From: Candidatus Mediterraneibacter avicola
GTDB lineage: Bacteria; Bacillota; Clostridia; Lachnospirales; Lachnospiraceae
NCBI GenBank assembly: GCA_019115385.1
Contig: DXDR01000065.1
Location: 1 to 33,952, forward strand
Reading direction: 5' to 3'
DNA: 33,952 bases
Shown here: positions 1 through 7,069 of the stretch, piece after piece
Layout: every line of letters begins with the position of its first letter
Position numbering within the stretch: position 1 is the stretch's first letter
Position numbers and translations under genes: made by a program
Notes under the pieces: generated by a model
What the model saw: only the letters and a program-made list of their open reading frames with translations
What the model was told of the DNA's origin: nothing
Databases searched by the model: none

Positions 1-44
1 TGATCATACGCTTTCAGTGTGATTCTCATTACTTGACTTGCCAT
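1..44 (-). CDS. rpsJ: 30S ribosomal protein S10, N-terminal end only
   Basis: The first 14 codons, read leftwards from an ATG at 44, give MASQVMRITLKAYD, the conserved start of bacterial ribosomal protein S10; the gene runs off the left edge of the window. A GGAGG ribosome site lies at 56-60. S10 is a small-subunit protein that also acts in NusB-dependent antitermination. In Firmicutes it is the first gene of the large S10-spc ribosomal protein operon, so that operon presumably continues outside the window. Only the start is visible, but the sequence is distinctive. Confidence 0.9.
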   Translation of the reverse strand, partial: MASQVMRITLKAYD

Positions 45-318
45 AAAAAAAGTCGCCTCCTTTTCGTACTTGAACTTCAGTACGACAAGCGGTGACTGTA
101 CACTCTCCCGTGTGTGTCGTGAGAAACATACACGGCGCTCCCGTTTTTCAACTCCTGCCGCAGTGCTGTTTCTGCGTACAAAAACGAGATACTGTTGTGA
201 TTCGTACAGTGACTTGTCGCCAGTTTCCTAACTTGACATTCGCTCCACGGAAAACCTGCCTTTGCTTATGTTTTTGCATCAGCAGCAACCTCACGCTTCA
301 TCGCTATCATGTCACAGC
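45..318 (-). promoter_or_regulatory. Long folded 5' leader of the rpsJ (S10) operon
   Basis: About 270 nt separate the predicted start of transcription (near 318) from the rpsJ ATG, with no convincing gene on either strand. The leader RNA can form a long-range helix: 83-89 pairs with 213-219 and 95-101 pairs with 204-210, each 7 bp. A 7-bp hairpin (about 64-70 with 79-85) sits just ahead of the ribosome site. S10 operons in many bacteria carry leaders at which a ribosomal protein, often L4, represses its own operon. That this leader does so is inference; I did not recognise a named Rfam family. Confidence 0.5.
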
Positions 319-324
319 CCTATT

Positions 325-353
325 AGTATATAAAATGTTGGAAGTTATTGCAA
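325..353 (-). promoter_or_regulatory. Sigma-A promoter for rpsJ
   Basis: On the minus strand, TTGCAA (348-353) and TATACT (325-330) are separated by exactly 17 bases, giving a housekeeping promoter with transcription starting near 318. The -35 box is itself a palindrome, so it could also serve a weaker plus-strand promoter (TTGCAA, 18 bases, TGTATT at 372-377) firing into the structured element at 389-579. Confidence 0.75.
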
Positions 354-388
354 GATGTTTTTAAGAAAAATTGTATTTTTTTTAGTAC

Positions 389-579
389 AATTTGGATTTG
401 TATGTGAGAGGGGACGCCGTAAGGGGCTGGTGTGGCGTAGGAGGACACACTTGCGTTCGGGACGCAGACGCAGCGGTGCTAGGAGCGCAAAAAACGCGCT
501 CTAAGAACCGGCGCTGCTTTACGGTCCTCCATCACCACGCCAGTCCCTCCGGCTGTTTTCTCACACACAATTCCAAATT
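389..579 (+). ncRNA. Candidate structured RNA or rod-like inverted-repeat element, unidentified
   Basis: About 190 bases fold into one long rod. Bases 389-409 pair with 559-579 (19 of 21), 416-419 pair with 550-553, and 423-446 pair with 524-547 (21 of 24, counting two G-U). The tip holds two hairpins: 452-456 with 462-466, and a compound arm made of 470-475 with 512-517 and 483-488 with 496-501. Length and rod shape resemble 6S RNA, but I see no clear central bubble, and RNase P, tmRNA and SRP signatures are absent. Strand is uncertain: wobble pairs favour plus only slightly. The element lies between rpsJ and hydF. A non-autonomous mobile repeat is the main alternative. Confidence 0.45.
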
Positions 580-847
580 ACAGCAGGAAGAAACAGGCCG
601 GAACTTTCCCCTGTTGTTCTGACGGAATTTGGAAAGAAACTTCCGGTTTGAATTGTTCGGGCATAGCGAGTTTTTTCATCTAAGGCCTTGTTTTTAATCA
701 GTTTCTGGAGCCTTTACTTTTCCTCTGATTCCGGAGCGGAACCAGGAACACACGCCCTGCATCTCAGATATACGCCCCGCGCAGAGCGTCCCGATCATTT
801 TCGGATGGTTTCCCCGTCAAGTTCATTTCGCCAAATCCCAAATTCAT

Positions 848-876
848 TTGACATCTGTGCTTTAAAGTGATATAGT
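848..876 (+). promoter_or_regulatory. Near-consensus sigma-A promoter pointing at a terminator
   Basis: TTGACA (848-853), 17 bases, then TATAGT (871-876) is one of the best promoter matches in the window. Transcription should start near 883. No gene follows on the plus strand: a strong terminator lies at 900-935, and further downstream the plus strand is antisense to hydF. Confidence 0.7.
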
Positions 877-882
877 GTACAT

Positions 883-935
883 GACTTGTAAAAACCAAAG
901 GCGGTTTTCTTGATAGGGGAAAACTGTCTTTTTTT
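883..935 (+). ncRNA. Predicted very short transcript ending at an intrinsic terminator
   Basis: From the promoter at 848-876 the transcript would be only about 50-55 nt. It ends in a 10-bp hairpin (900-909 with 919-928) followed by seven T residues (929-935). It could be a small RNA, or an attenuated leader whose target gene has been lost. Further hairpins follow at 945-964, 1050-1077 and around 1100-1121. Existence of the transcript is inferred from the two signals alone. Confidence 0.45.
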
Positions 936-944
936 ATTTATCCA

Positions 945-1121
945 GGAAAGTTTGTGAAACTTCCTTATATGAATCATGGAAATATTATGCCATACTCCCC
1001 TGGACACCGCCCTGTTTTTTACAAGCCCGGCTGCCGCGGCCCGACTTTGCCGGAGACTTCCCCCAAAGTCTCTCCGGTTTGGCTTTTCCGGTTCTGCCAT
1101 TCCTTTATATTTATATAAGGA
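945..1121. repeat. Gene-free stretch with three separate inverted repeats
   Basis: No gene is supported between the terminator at 935 and the end of hydF at 1315. Three hairpins are visible: 945-953 with 957-964, 1050-1059 with 1066-1077 (with a small bulge), and an A/T-rich palindrome around 1100-1121. The second is followed on the plus strand by a short T-rich run and may be a terminator for plus-strand transcripts heading towards hydF. Roles are unknown. Confidence 0.4.
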
Positions 1122-1185
1122 TATTTCCCCAGTTATAAGCAGAACGGATACCCGGCAGCAGAGGGAATCCTCTCAATTACATACC

Positions 1186-1224
1186 AAAAGGAAAGCCGCC
1201 GCCCATGCCAAACCGGGCAGCGGC
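1186..1224 (-). terminator. Terminator of the selC-hydF unit
   Basis: On the minus strand a GC-rich hairpin (1215-1224 with 1195-1204, 10 bp including one G-U) is followed by a T-rich stretch down to 1186. It sits about 90 bases beyond the hydF stop codon. Confidence 0.6.
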
Positions 1225-1314
1225 ATTTTCCGTCATCCTGTCTTTTCTATACACGGCCACCAGGTTCCAACTGTCGTCCCGGACGCCTTGATCTGCAAAC
1301 CCGGCTTCCACCGG

Positions 1315-2547
1315 TTAATTTCCCAACAGTCTGTATATCTCTGGAAAAAGTTCCACACTCCGCTTCAATATCCCTTTCACATATGCGATCAGAATGCCGT
1401 AATTTGTCATTGGCACTCCCTGATCAGAAGCGCAGCTCAGGCGGTATTTCATCTCTCTTTCATTGAGCATACATCCCCCGCAGTGCACGATCAGTTTATA
1501 GTCCTCCAGTTCATCAGGAAACTGGGTTCCGGATGTTGTCTCGAACCGGATATCTTTCCCTGTATACTCCCGGATCCACCGGGGAATCTTGACAGTTCCG
1601 ATATCGTCGCACTGCCTGTGGTGGGTGCACCCTTCACTGATCAGCACCTTATCTCCATTCTCCAGCGAATCCAGCGCTTTCACTCCTGCCACGGCAGTCT
1701 CAAGATTCCCTTTATACCTTGCAAAAAGAATAGAAAATGATGTGAGCATGATATCGGCCGGAGTGTCTTCTGCTACCTTTTGGAATGCCTGGCTGTCCGT
1801 GATCACAAGCCTCGGCTTTTTCCCCAGATTTTCTATCGTCTCTTTCACACGATCCTCTTTTATCACAATAGAAACCGCATCCGTCTCCAGAATGTCACGG
1901 ATGGTCTGCTGTTGGGGAAGGATAAGTCTTCCTTTCGGAGCCGCACTGTCAACAGGTACTACAAGAACAATAAAATCAGACGGAGAGATCATGTCTCCTA
2001 CGATCCGCTGTTCGGGTTCTTCCTGCTTTGCTGTTTCCGCGATACATTCCTTCAGTTCCTTAATGCCGCTGCCATCTGCGGCGCTTACAGGCAGGAGCTG
2101 CTCATCTCTGAGCCCCAGCTTAGAAAGGGTCTGCGCTCTTGTATCTTCCGACGCCAGCTCTTTCTTATTGAGAACTACTATATATGGGATCCTTTTCCTC
2201 CTGATACGCTCCAGAAGACTTCTGTCCTCCTCCGAGGCTCCGGCTTCTCCGTCTATGACGAGCACTGCCGCGTCCGTTTTGTTAAGGACCTGGTAGCTTT
2301 TCTTCACTCTTAAGCCGCCCAGTTCCCCTTCATCATCAATTCCCGGTGTATCCATCATAACAACCGGGCCGAGGGGCAGCAGTTCCATTGATTTATAGAC
2401 AGGATCTGTGGTTGTTCCTTTTACATCTGAGACCACTGCCAGATCCTGACCCGTCACAGCGTTCATCACACTGGACTTTCCTGCATTTCTTTTTCCAAAA
2501 AAACCGATATGTATCCGTTCGGACATCGGCGTCTGATTCATGCTCAT
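1315..2547 (-). CDS. hydF: [FeFe]-hydrogenase maturation GTPase HydF
   Basis: HydF is the scaffold on which HydE and HydG assemble the di-iron subcluster before it is passed to the HydA hydrogenase. The 410-aa protein has an N-terminal Era/TrmE-like GTPase domain: P-loop GKRNAGKSS (from residue 18), a DTPG switch, and NKKE in the G4 position. The C-terminal cluster-binding part keeps CTHH (307-310) and HCGGC (355-359), the pattern of the HydF [4Fe-4S] site. I chose the ATG at 2547 because AAGGGG lies 7 bases upstream and HydF homologues begin close to the IHIGFFG segment. The frame stays open upstream only because it runs through the tRNA-Sec gene. hydE, hydG and hydA are not in the window. 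Confidence 0.93.
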   Translation of the reverse strand: MSMNQTPMSERIHIGFFGKRNAGKSSVMNAVTGQDLAVVSDVKGTTTDPVYKSMELLPLGPVVMMDTPGIDDEGELGGLRVKKSYQVLNKTDAAVLVIDGEAGASEEDRSLLERIRRKRIPYIVVLNKKELASEDTRAQTLSKLGLRDEQLLPVSAADGSGIKELKECIAETAKQEEPEQRIVGDMISPSDFIVLVVPVDSAAPKGRLILPQQQTIRDILETDAVSIVIKEDRVKETIENLGKKPRLVITDSQAFQKVAEDTPADIMLTSFSILFARYKGNLETAVAGVKALDSLENGDKVLISEGCTHHRQCDDIGTVKIPRWIREYTGKDIRFETTSGTQFPDELEDYKLIVHCGGCMLNEREMKYRLSCASDQGVPMTNYGILIAYVKGILKRSVELFPEIYRLLGN

Positions 2548-2606
2548 TTCCGCACCCCTTCTTTCCACTGTATATGTTATTCCCGTCGGCACGGGAGATC
2601 TGTCTC

Positions 2607-2704
2607 TGGCGGGGACATGTGGGAATCGAACCCACCCGGGACATCTCTTTTGCCCCACACAGGTTTTGAAGACCCGGAAGCACACCAGTCGCTTTTCTGC
2701 CCCC
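2607..2704 (-). tRNA. selC: Selenocysteine tRNA, anticodon UCA
   Basis: A 98-nt tRNA with the traits of tRNA-Sec: anticodon UCA (complement of 2667-2669) in the loop CUUCAAA, a long variable arm, an extended acceptor/T-arm stack, and a T-loop containing GGUUCGAUUCC. The CCA end is encoded (2607-2609). It is charged with serine, converted to selenocysteine, and brought to UGA codons by SelB. The organism should therefore make selenoproteins, such as a formate dehydrogenase or glycine reductase, encoded elsewhere; no selA, selB or selD is seen here. hydF starts 60 bases downstream on the same strand and is probably cotranscribed. Confidence 0.92.
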
Positions 2705-2711
2705 AACTGAT

Positions 2712-2741
2712 ATAATACGACATTCCCCTGCTCTACTGCAA
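2712..2741 (-). promoter_or_regulatory. Promoter for selC (and hydF)
   Basis: TTGCAG (2736-2741), 18 bases, then TATTAT (2712-2717) on the minus strand. Transcription would start within one or two bases of the mature tRNA-Sec 5' end at 2704. Confidence 0.6.
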
Positions 2742-2837
2742 ATATTATTTTACCCCCGGCTGGCAGGAATACATACCGCCGAAGCCCGGATACCGTTGTT
2801 TCAGCCATAAATACTCTTGTCAGTCGGGGGTATTGTT

Positions 2838-3590
2838 TTAAACATATCCGCCGTAGCCGGAACCTCCATAGCCTCCGCAGCACAAACCGCCTCCGCCGCA
2901 ACACAGATTACAGAGGATGTTCGCCACGCACAGTTTCACGCAGCAGCTGCTGTCAAAAGAACCCGGATAACCGTACATGGTCTGCCGCTGCTGATACCAT
3001 GTCCCGCCGCCTTCCATCCGCTCCAGGAGCATCCGGTACTGCATATTTTCCGGTTCGAGGCGAACTGCTTCTCTGGCATGTTCCAGCGCTGTAACATTAT
3101 TTCCCACTCCAGAGTTCGCCGACGCACTTAAGAAATACCAGAGCGCGCTTCTCTCCCTGATCCCGTCAAGCACATTGAGCGCCTCCTGATAATGGCCGCT
3201 CCGAATATAATTCGCCGCGGCTCTCAGATGCGGATCTGTATTTTCCTGACCGCTGCCCGCATTCCCTTCCTGCCCGTATCCTCCATAGCCGCTGAAAGGG
3301 CCAAAACCTCCAAAGGGTCCGTAACCTCCATAAGATGAACCACCCTGCCCGGAGCCGCCTCCCGCATAGGAGCCGCCCTGTCCGCCCGAGGTATATCCAC
3401 GCTCCCTTTCATCCATGATCTGCTGATATGCCTGCTGCACTTCCTTGAACCTGGCCTCGGCTTCGTCTTTATGCGGATTGTTGATATTCGCATCAGGATG
3501 GTATTTTCTGCTCAGCCTTCTGTATGCCTTCTTTATCTCATCATCGGACGCACTTTTGTCTACGCCCAAAACACTATATGGATCTGACAT
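2838..3590 (-). CDS. J-domain (DnaJ-like) protein with TPR-like segment and Cys/Gly-rich tail
   Basis: The 250-aa protein begins with a classic J domain (about residues 4-65), including the HPD motif at 31-33 that stimulates the ATPase of DnaK. A Gly/Tyr/Ser-rich linker follows, then two helical repeats resembling TPRs (about 120-190: [14 protein letters not shown] and [13 protein letters not shown]), then a hydrophobic Cys- and Gly-rich end with several CC pairs. It lacks the zinc fingers of true DnaJ, so it is a specialised co-chaperone and not the housekeeping dnaJ. The client is unknown; the cysteine-rich tail suggests metal or membrane association (inference). It lies 58 bases downstream of the zinc-ribbon membrane protein gene. 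Confidence 0.8.
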   Translation of the reverse strand: MSDPYSVLGVDKSASDDEIKKAYRRLSRKYHPDANINNPHKDEAEARFKEVQQAYQQIMDERERGYTSGGQGGSYAGGGSGQGGSSYGGYGPFGGFGPFSGYGGYGQEGNAGSGQENTDPHLRAAANYIRSGHYQEALNVLDGIRERSALWYFLSASANSGVGNNVTALEHAREAVRLEPENMQYRMLLERMEGGGTWYQQRQTMYGYPGSFDSSCCVKLCVANILCNLCCGGGGLCCGGYGGSGYGGYV

Positions 3591-3648
3591 TTTCTCCCTT
3601 TCACTCTCTGCTTCACACGAAAGCGGTCTCTCAGAATCCGTTCTGCGC

Positions 3649-4056
3649 TCAGCTTTTCTTTATAAATGTCGTGCTGCATTTCGGACAGCGCACCTCTATC
3701 TTTCCCTTTCCCCGGGGGATCCGGATCTTCTGTCCGCATCCCGGACACTTATATATATGGTATACTCTGCGCTGTTTCCATATATTCTTCTGCCTCTGAA
3801 AAAAGGTTCTGATACCGTTTGTCTTTGCAAGAAATGCCTGATTCTCCGCATACCGCTTTGACACATTCCGGGAAAAAACTCTGATGTAACTCCAGATCAC
3901 CAAAACCCAGCCGAGAAAATAGCAGATAAGGCCTGCAATGCCCCAGTTAAAAAAGGCGGAAACAAGGACAATGACCACGCCGAACACAATCAGGAACCTG
4001 GAAAGCTGGTCTATCCCATACCTTCCCTGCATAAAACGTATTAGCTTTTCTTTCAT
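3649..4056 (-). CDS. Small membrane protein with C-terminal zinc ribbon, function unknown
   Basis: 135 aa. Two hydrophobic segments (about residues 20-37 and 40-57) are followed by a basic region and a C-terminal zinc ribbon with CPGC at 104-107 and CPKC at 124-127. The ribbon is presumably cytoplasmic. I do not recognise a named family; comparable proteins in Clostridia are annotated only as zinc-ribbon domain proteins. It lies between the J-domain gene and the broken DUF4340-like gene, all on the same strand. Confidence 0.72.
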   Translation of the reverse strand: MKEKLIRFMQGRYGIDQLSRFLIVFGVVIVLVSAFFNWGIAGLICYFLGWVLVIWSYIRVFSRNVSKRYAENQAFLAKTNGIRTFFQRQKNIWKQRRVYHIYKCPGCGQKIRIPRGKGKIEVRCPKCSTTFIKKS

Positions 4057-4169
4057 CTTTTCTTCATCCTTCCGAACTCAGGGGCGCCCCCTGTACACTG
4101 TCACTAACATTTGTGATATATTTTCCTCTGTTTTCTATACATTGTCAATGAAATAAAATGAAATATTTA

Positions 4170-4748
4170 TTAACAATTTAGAATATTCTGGCATATCTCT
4201 TCTGAAATCCGATACACGATCCGGGAGTCATTTATCATAACATAGCGATTTCCGCTCTCATCTTCAGAGCCAATATACAAGGTGAGCGTCTTTTCTTCCC
4301 CTTCCTCCGTGTACACCGCCTCGACTGTAATTCGGGATGTTTCGTCAAGTCCGAATCCTGCCAGGTCTTCATCCGCCACAGAATAGTCCGCCACATCAGA
4401 CAGAGTGACCGCACCCAGCCCGCCGGCCACTGCGGCAATATCCTCATCCTGATCCTCATTTTCCGAGTCGTATGTAGTTGTCTCGCCGTTCTGTGTAATG
4501 GATTCGCTGACCAGGTTTCCGCTCCCGATCGCAGGATAATCGTCCAGCACAGCCATATCATCCAGCGTGTAGCCCAATCCGTCTATCACAGAGGATGACA
4601 CAGTATATACAGGTTCCCCGCCGTTTACCGAGACATAATAATAATCCCCTGTCAGATCCCCGAATTGTGCCGTCACTGTTTACACCGCCAGAAGGATACA
4701 GAGAATGCCAAGCATGACGATCAGCCCTTTTTTCTTTTTCAATCCCAT
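4170..4748 (-). pseudogene. Broken DUF4340-type gene (internal deletion plus stop codon)
   Basis: The gene starts with an ATG at 4748 overlapping the GldG-like stop, and encodes a lysine-rich start and a hydrophobic anchor (MGLKKKKGLIV...CILLAV). Codon 23 is TAA (4680-4682). The same frame then stays open to 4170 for 168 codons, containing segments typical of the C-terminal half of DUF4340 proteins (DYYYVSVNGG, GLGAVTLSDVADYSV, LYIGSEDESGNRYVMIND). Intact relatives, from memory, have roughly 100 or more residues between the anchor and this part, so a deletion and a junction stop are inferred. DUF4340 genes commonly follow gldG-like genes. A GTG at 4676 could restart translation, but without a membrane anchor. 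Confidence 0.72.
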
Positions 4749-6190
4749 CACCTCTTTCTGCGCCGGAACCAGATCACGAACCCACCGATAATAACCGCTG
4801 CCGGAATGCCGAACACTACCAGGAGGCTGAACAGCCCCGTATGCTGCATGGTATTGTATTCCACGCCCAGGCTCTTCGGTTCGATCGAGAGATTCTGCAC
4901 GCCCTCAAAGTTAGCCGTCACCGCGTTCATAAACAGCGTAGTATTTTCAAGCGTAGTAAACGTATCCGTGATCTGCTGGTCGATCAGGCTGGCTCCCGAG
5001 ATAACTGTCAGCCTGCTCTCCGCTGTATCTTCTGTGGCATCCGTCTCCTCCTCCGCAATAGTTTCCACTGCGGCAGCACCTATAACATAGCGGCCCTGTT
5101 CCTGGCTCGTTTCCGTCACCGCATATGCCTGGTCGGACGACGACATAAATTCTGATGTAGAAATAGTATCTCTCTCAGGTTCTGTAAGTTCCAGCCCATG
5201 CACATTGGTCAGAAGGACCATCTCGGAACTAATGCCCGCGGCCATATCTCCTGATACGGAAAGTTCCGGGAAGATATAATAATAGTTGTTCTGATAGCAT
5301 CTTACAGGATCGGCAATATATCCGTCCACAGCACTGATCCCATACTCTTCAAGAAGTCCGGCAAGATTCGGCAGAGCAGCCGCGCCCATTTCTCCAAACA
5401 GAATCATTACTTTTCCTCCGCCGTCCAGATATGCTCCCAGCATCTCGGTTTCGTCTTCTGTCAGATCGACAGCGGGAGCATACATCAGGAACAGATCGCA
5501 ATCCTCAGGCACAGCGTCCGTCGTCAGGAGATTTGTCTCAGACAAGGTAAAGCTGTTCTTATCCAGCAGGTCTGTTATCGTATCGGAAAGGCTGCCCTCT
5601 CCATGTCCGGCAGACTGATAAATCGTCCGCTCTGTCTCATTGGCCACATAGCTGACTGCTCCGGTAAGCTGACCGTCGCCGTCGAACTCGGTGTAGGAAG
5701 CGGTCCCATAATAATAGTAGGAATAGGAGTCCATAACCAGAATATCGCCGAAAGACACTGTTGTAGTTTTCCCGGTATCCCCGCAGGAAACAACAATCGT
5801 ATTTTCTGACGTATCGTATTCCGTAAGAGCGCTGGGATGCAGTACAGGGTCGATCCACTCCACATGGATCTTTTCTGACAGTGCTGCATACTTGCTTATA
5901 AATGTAACAATTCTCTCATCTGTTTCGTCTTTTACGGCAAGGACTGTCATATCCACCTCTTTGTCAAGATTCCCCAGGAATTCCCTGGATGTGTCGGAAA
6001 TCTCATAAATCTTTGTACTGCTGACATCTATGTTTCTGTATCCTTCAGGAATCTGTCCTGCGATCAGATTGATCACGATCACAACAGCCAGCACGATAAC
6101 TGTCAGTCCTACACTGTAGGCGCCGTTTTTTGTGCCGGCCGTGCCGAATATCCCGGCCGCTTTTGCTTTTATATTCTTTCCTTTTTCCAC
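4748..6190 (-). CDS. GldG-like auxiliary protein of an ABC export system
   Basis: 480 aa with an N-terminal membrane anchor (about residues 26-46), a large extracytoplasmic domain, and a second membrane segment near the C-terminus (about 452-473) ending in basic RRRKR. The middle matches the ABC-type uncharacterised/GldG domain, including SAGHGEGSL and a YLDGGGKVMILFG segment. Such proteins accompany GldA/GldF-type transporters; the substrate is unknown outside gliding bacteria. The start is GTG at 6190, 8 bases after AGGAGG. It lies 12 bases downstream of the permease and overlaps the broken DUF4340-like gene, so it belongs to one operon. Confidence 0.85.
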   Translation of the reverse strand: MEKGKNIKAKAAGIFGTAGTKNGAYSVGLTVIVLAVVIVINLIAGQIPEGYRNIDVSSTKIYEISDTSREFLGNLDKEVDMTVLAVKDETDERIVTFISKYAALSEKIHVEWIDPVLHPSALTEYDTSENTIVVSCGDTGKTTTVSFGDILVMDSYSYYYYGTASYTEFDGDGQLTGAVSYVANETERTIYQSAGHGEGSLSDTITDLLDKNSFTLSETNLLTTDAVPEDCDLFLMYAPAVDLTEDETEMLGAYLDGGGKVMILFGEMGAAALPNLAGLLEEYGISAVDGYIADPVRCYQNNYYYIFPELSVSGDMAAGISSEMVLLTNVHGLELTEPERDTISTSEFMSSSDQAYAVTETSQEQGRYVIGAAAVETIAEEETDATEDTAESRLTVISGASLIDQQITDTFTTLENTTLFMNAVTANFEGVQNLSIEPKSLGVEYNTMQHTGLFSLLVVFGIPAAVIIGGFVIWFRRRKR

Positions 6191-6202
6191 TGCCGCGTCC
6201 TC

Positions 6203-7069
6203 CTAACTCCAACGTCTCTTCTGAACGGCCTGCACCGTCAGGAAAACAAACACTGCTATAATCGACAGATATAATACGATTCCCGTTACGTCCACAATAC
6301 TGTTTGACGTAATATCTGTAAACACGTTTGCCAGTGCCAGTCTGCCCAGCAGCCTGGACAGCAGATTTTCAAACAGAGCGGGTCTGACGGCATAAAGTAC
6401 GATTCCCGCCGCCACTCCCGCTGCTCCGATCACCCCCGCGAGAACAATATTGTCTGTCATATGGTAGATATAGAACACTGCCACTGCCAGAAGGATCAAT
6501 GCTCCGGCCAGCCCGCTGATCGCAGAAGACGGCAGCAGCGACAGGATCCCGTCCCATAGATACAGGACCAGAAGGATGCCGAACGCACTGACAAAAGCGA
6601 TGATCTGACTCTCCGTAAGGGCCGACAGGAACATACCGATAGCCGCGTACACACATCCCAGCAGAAAGAATACCAGGATGGATAGATAATCCACCGTAAG
6701 GTACGCTGTCCCCTGCGACTGAATGATCAGAGGGTAAATGCAGAAAATAATATTTGGTATGGCGATCACCGTAACCATAGCAAGATATTTTCCCATAACA
6801 ACGCCAAACAGGCTTACCGGAGCCGTCAAAAGCATCTGATCCGTTTTGCTGCGCCTTTCCTCTGAAAAACTCCTCATCGTGATCAGCGGGATTCCCACAA
6901 GAAACACGATCAGCGATCCAGACAGCGTATAGGAAAAGTACGGATAGCCTGCCGACAGGTTGTAAGCTACAAAGTAAATACCTGTAAAAGCAAGGAGAAA
7001 TGCAATAAATACCGGACCCGTCATAGACTGAAAATAGGACCGGATCTCTCTTTTATAAATTGCCGTCAT
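6203..7069 (-). CDS. ABC-2 type permease (GldF-like)
   Basis: 288 aa with about six hydrophobic segments arranged as in ABC-2 export permeases, a short N-terminal cytoplasmic YKREIRSYF segment and the motif SFSEERRSKTDQMLLTAPVS, typical of GldF/NosY-like subunits. It should form the membrane channel with the adjacent ATPase. I chose the ATG at 7069 because the GAGGGG ribosome site is 9 bases upstream; an ATG at 7078 sits too close to it. The gene start overlaps the end of the ATPase gene, which implies coupled translation. Confidence 0.87.
   Translation of the reverse strand: MTAIYKREIRSYFQSMTGPVFIAFLLAFTGIYFVAYNLSAGYPYFSYTLSGSLIVFLVGIPLITMRSFSEERRSKTDQMLLTAPVSLFGVVMGKYLAMVTVIAIPNIIFCIYPLIIQSQGTAYLTVDYLSILVFFLLGCVYAAIGMFLSALTESQIIAFVSAFGILLVLYLWDGILSLLPSSAISGLAGALILLAVAVFYIYHMTDNIVLAGVIGAAGVAAGIVLYAVRPALFENLLSRLLGRLALANVFTDITSNSIVDVTGIVLYLSIIAVFVFLTVQAVQKRRWS

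Noticed and set aside
389-579. 6S, SRP, RNase P or transfer-messenger RNA identity for the structured element
   Set aside because: Lengths are partly compatible with 6S, but diagnostic features (central bubble, SRP tetraloop region, RNase P core, tRNA-like end) are not visible.
392-622. 76-residue plus-strand frame
   Set aside because: It coincides with the self-complementary element, has no convincing ribosome site and no recognisable protein features.
2548-2904. N-terminal extension of HydF by 119 residues
   Set aside because: The frame is open but runs straight through the tRNA-Sec gene and its promoter, is rich in Arg/Cys, has no ribosome site, and homologues begin at the GTPase domain.
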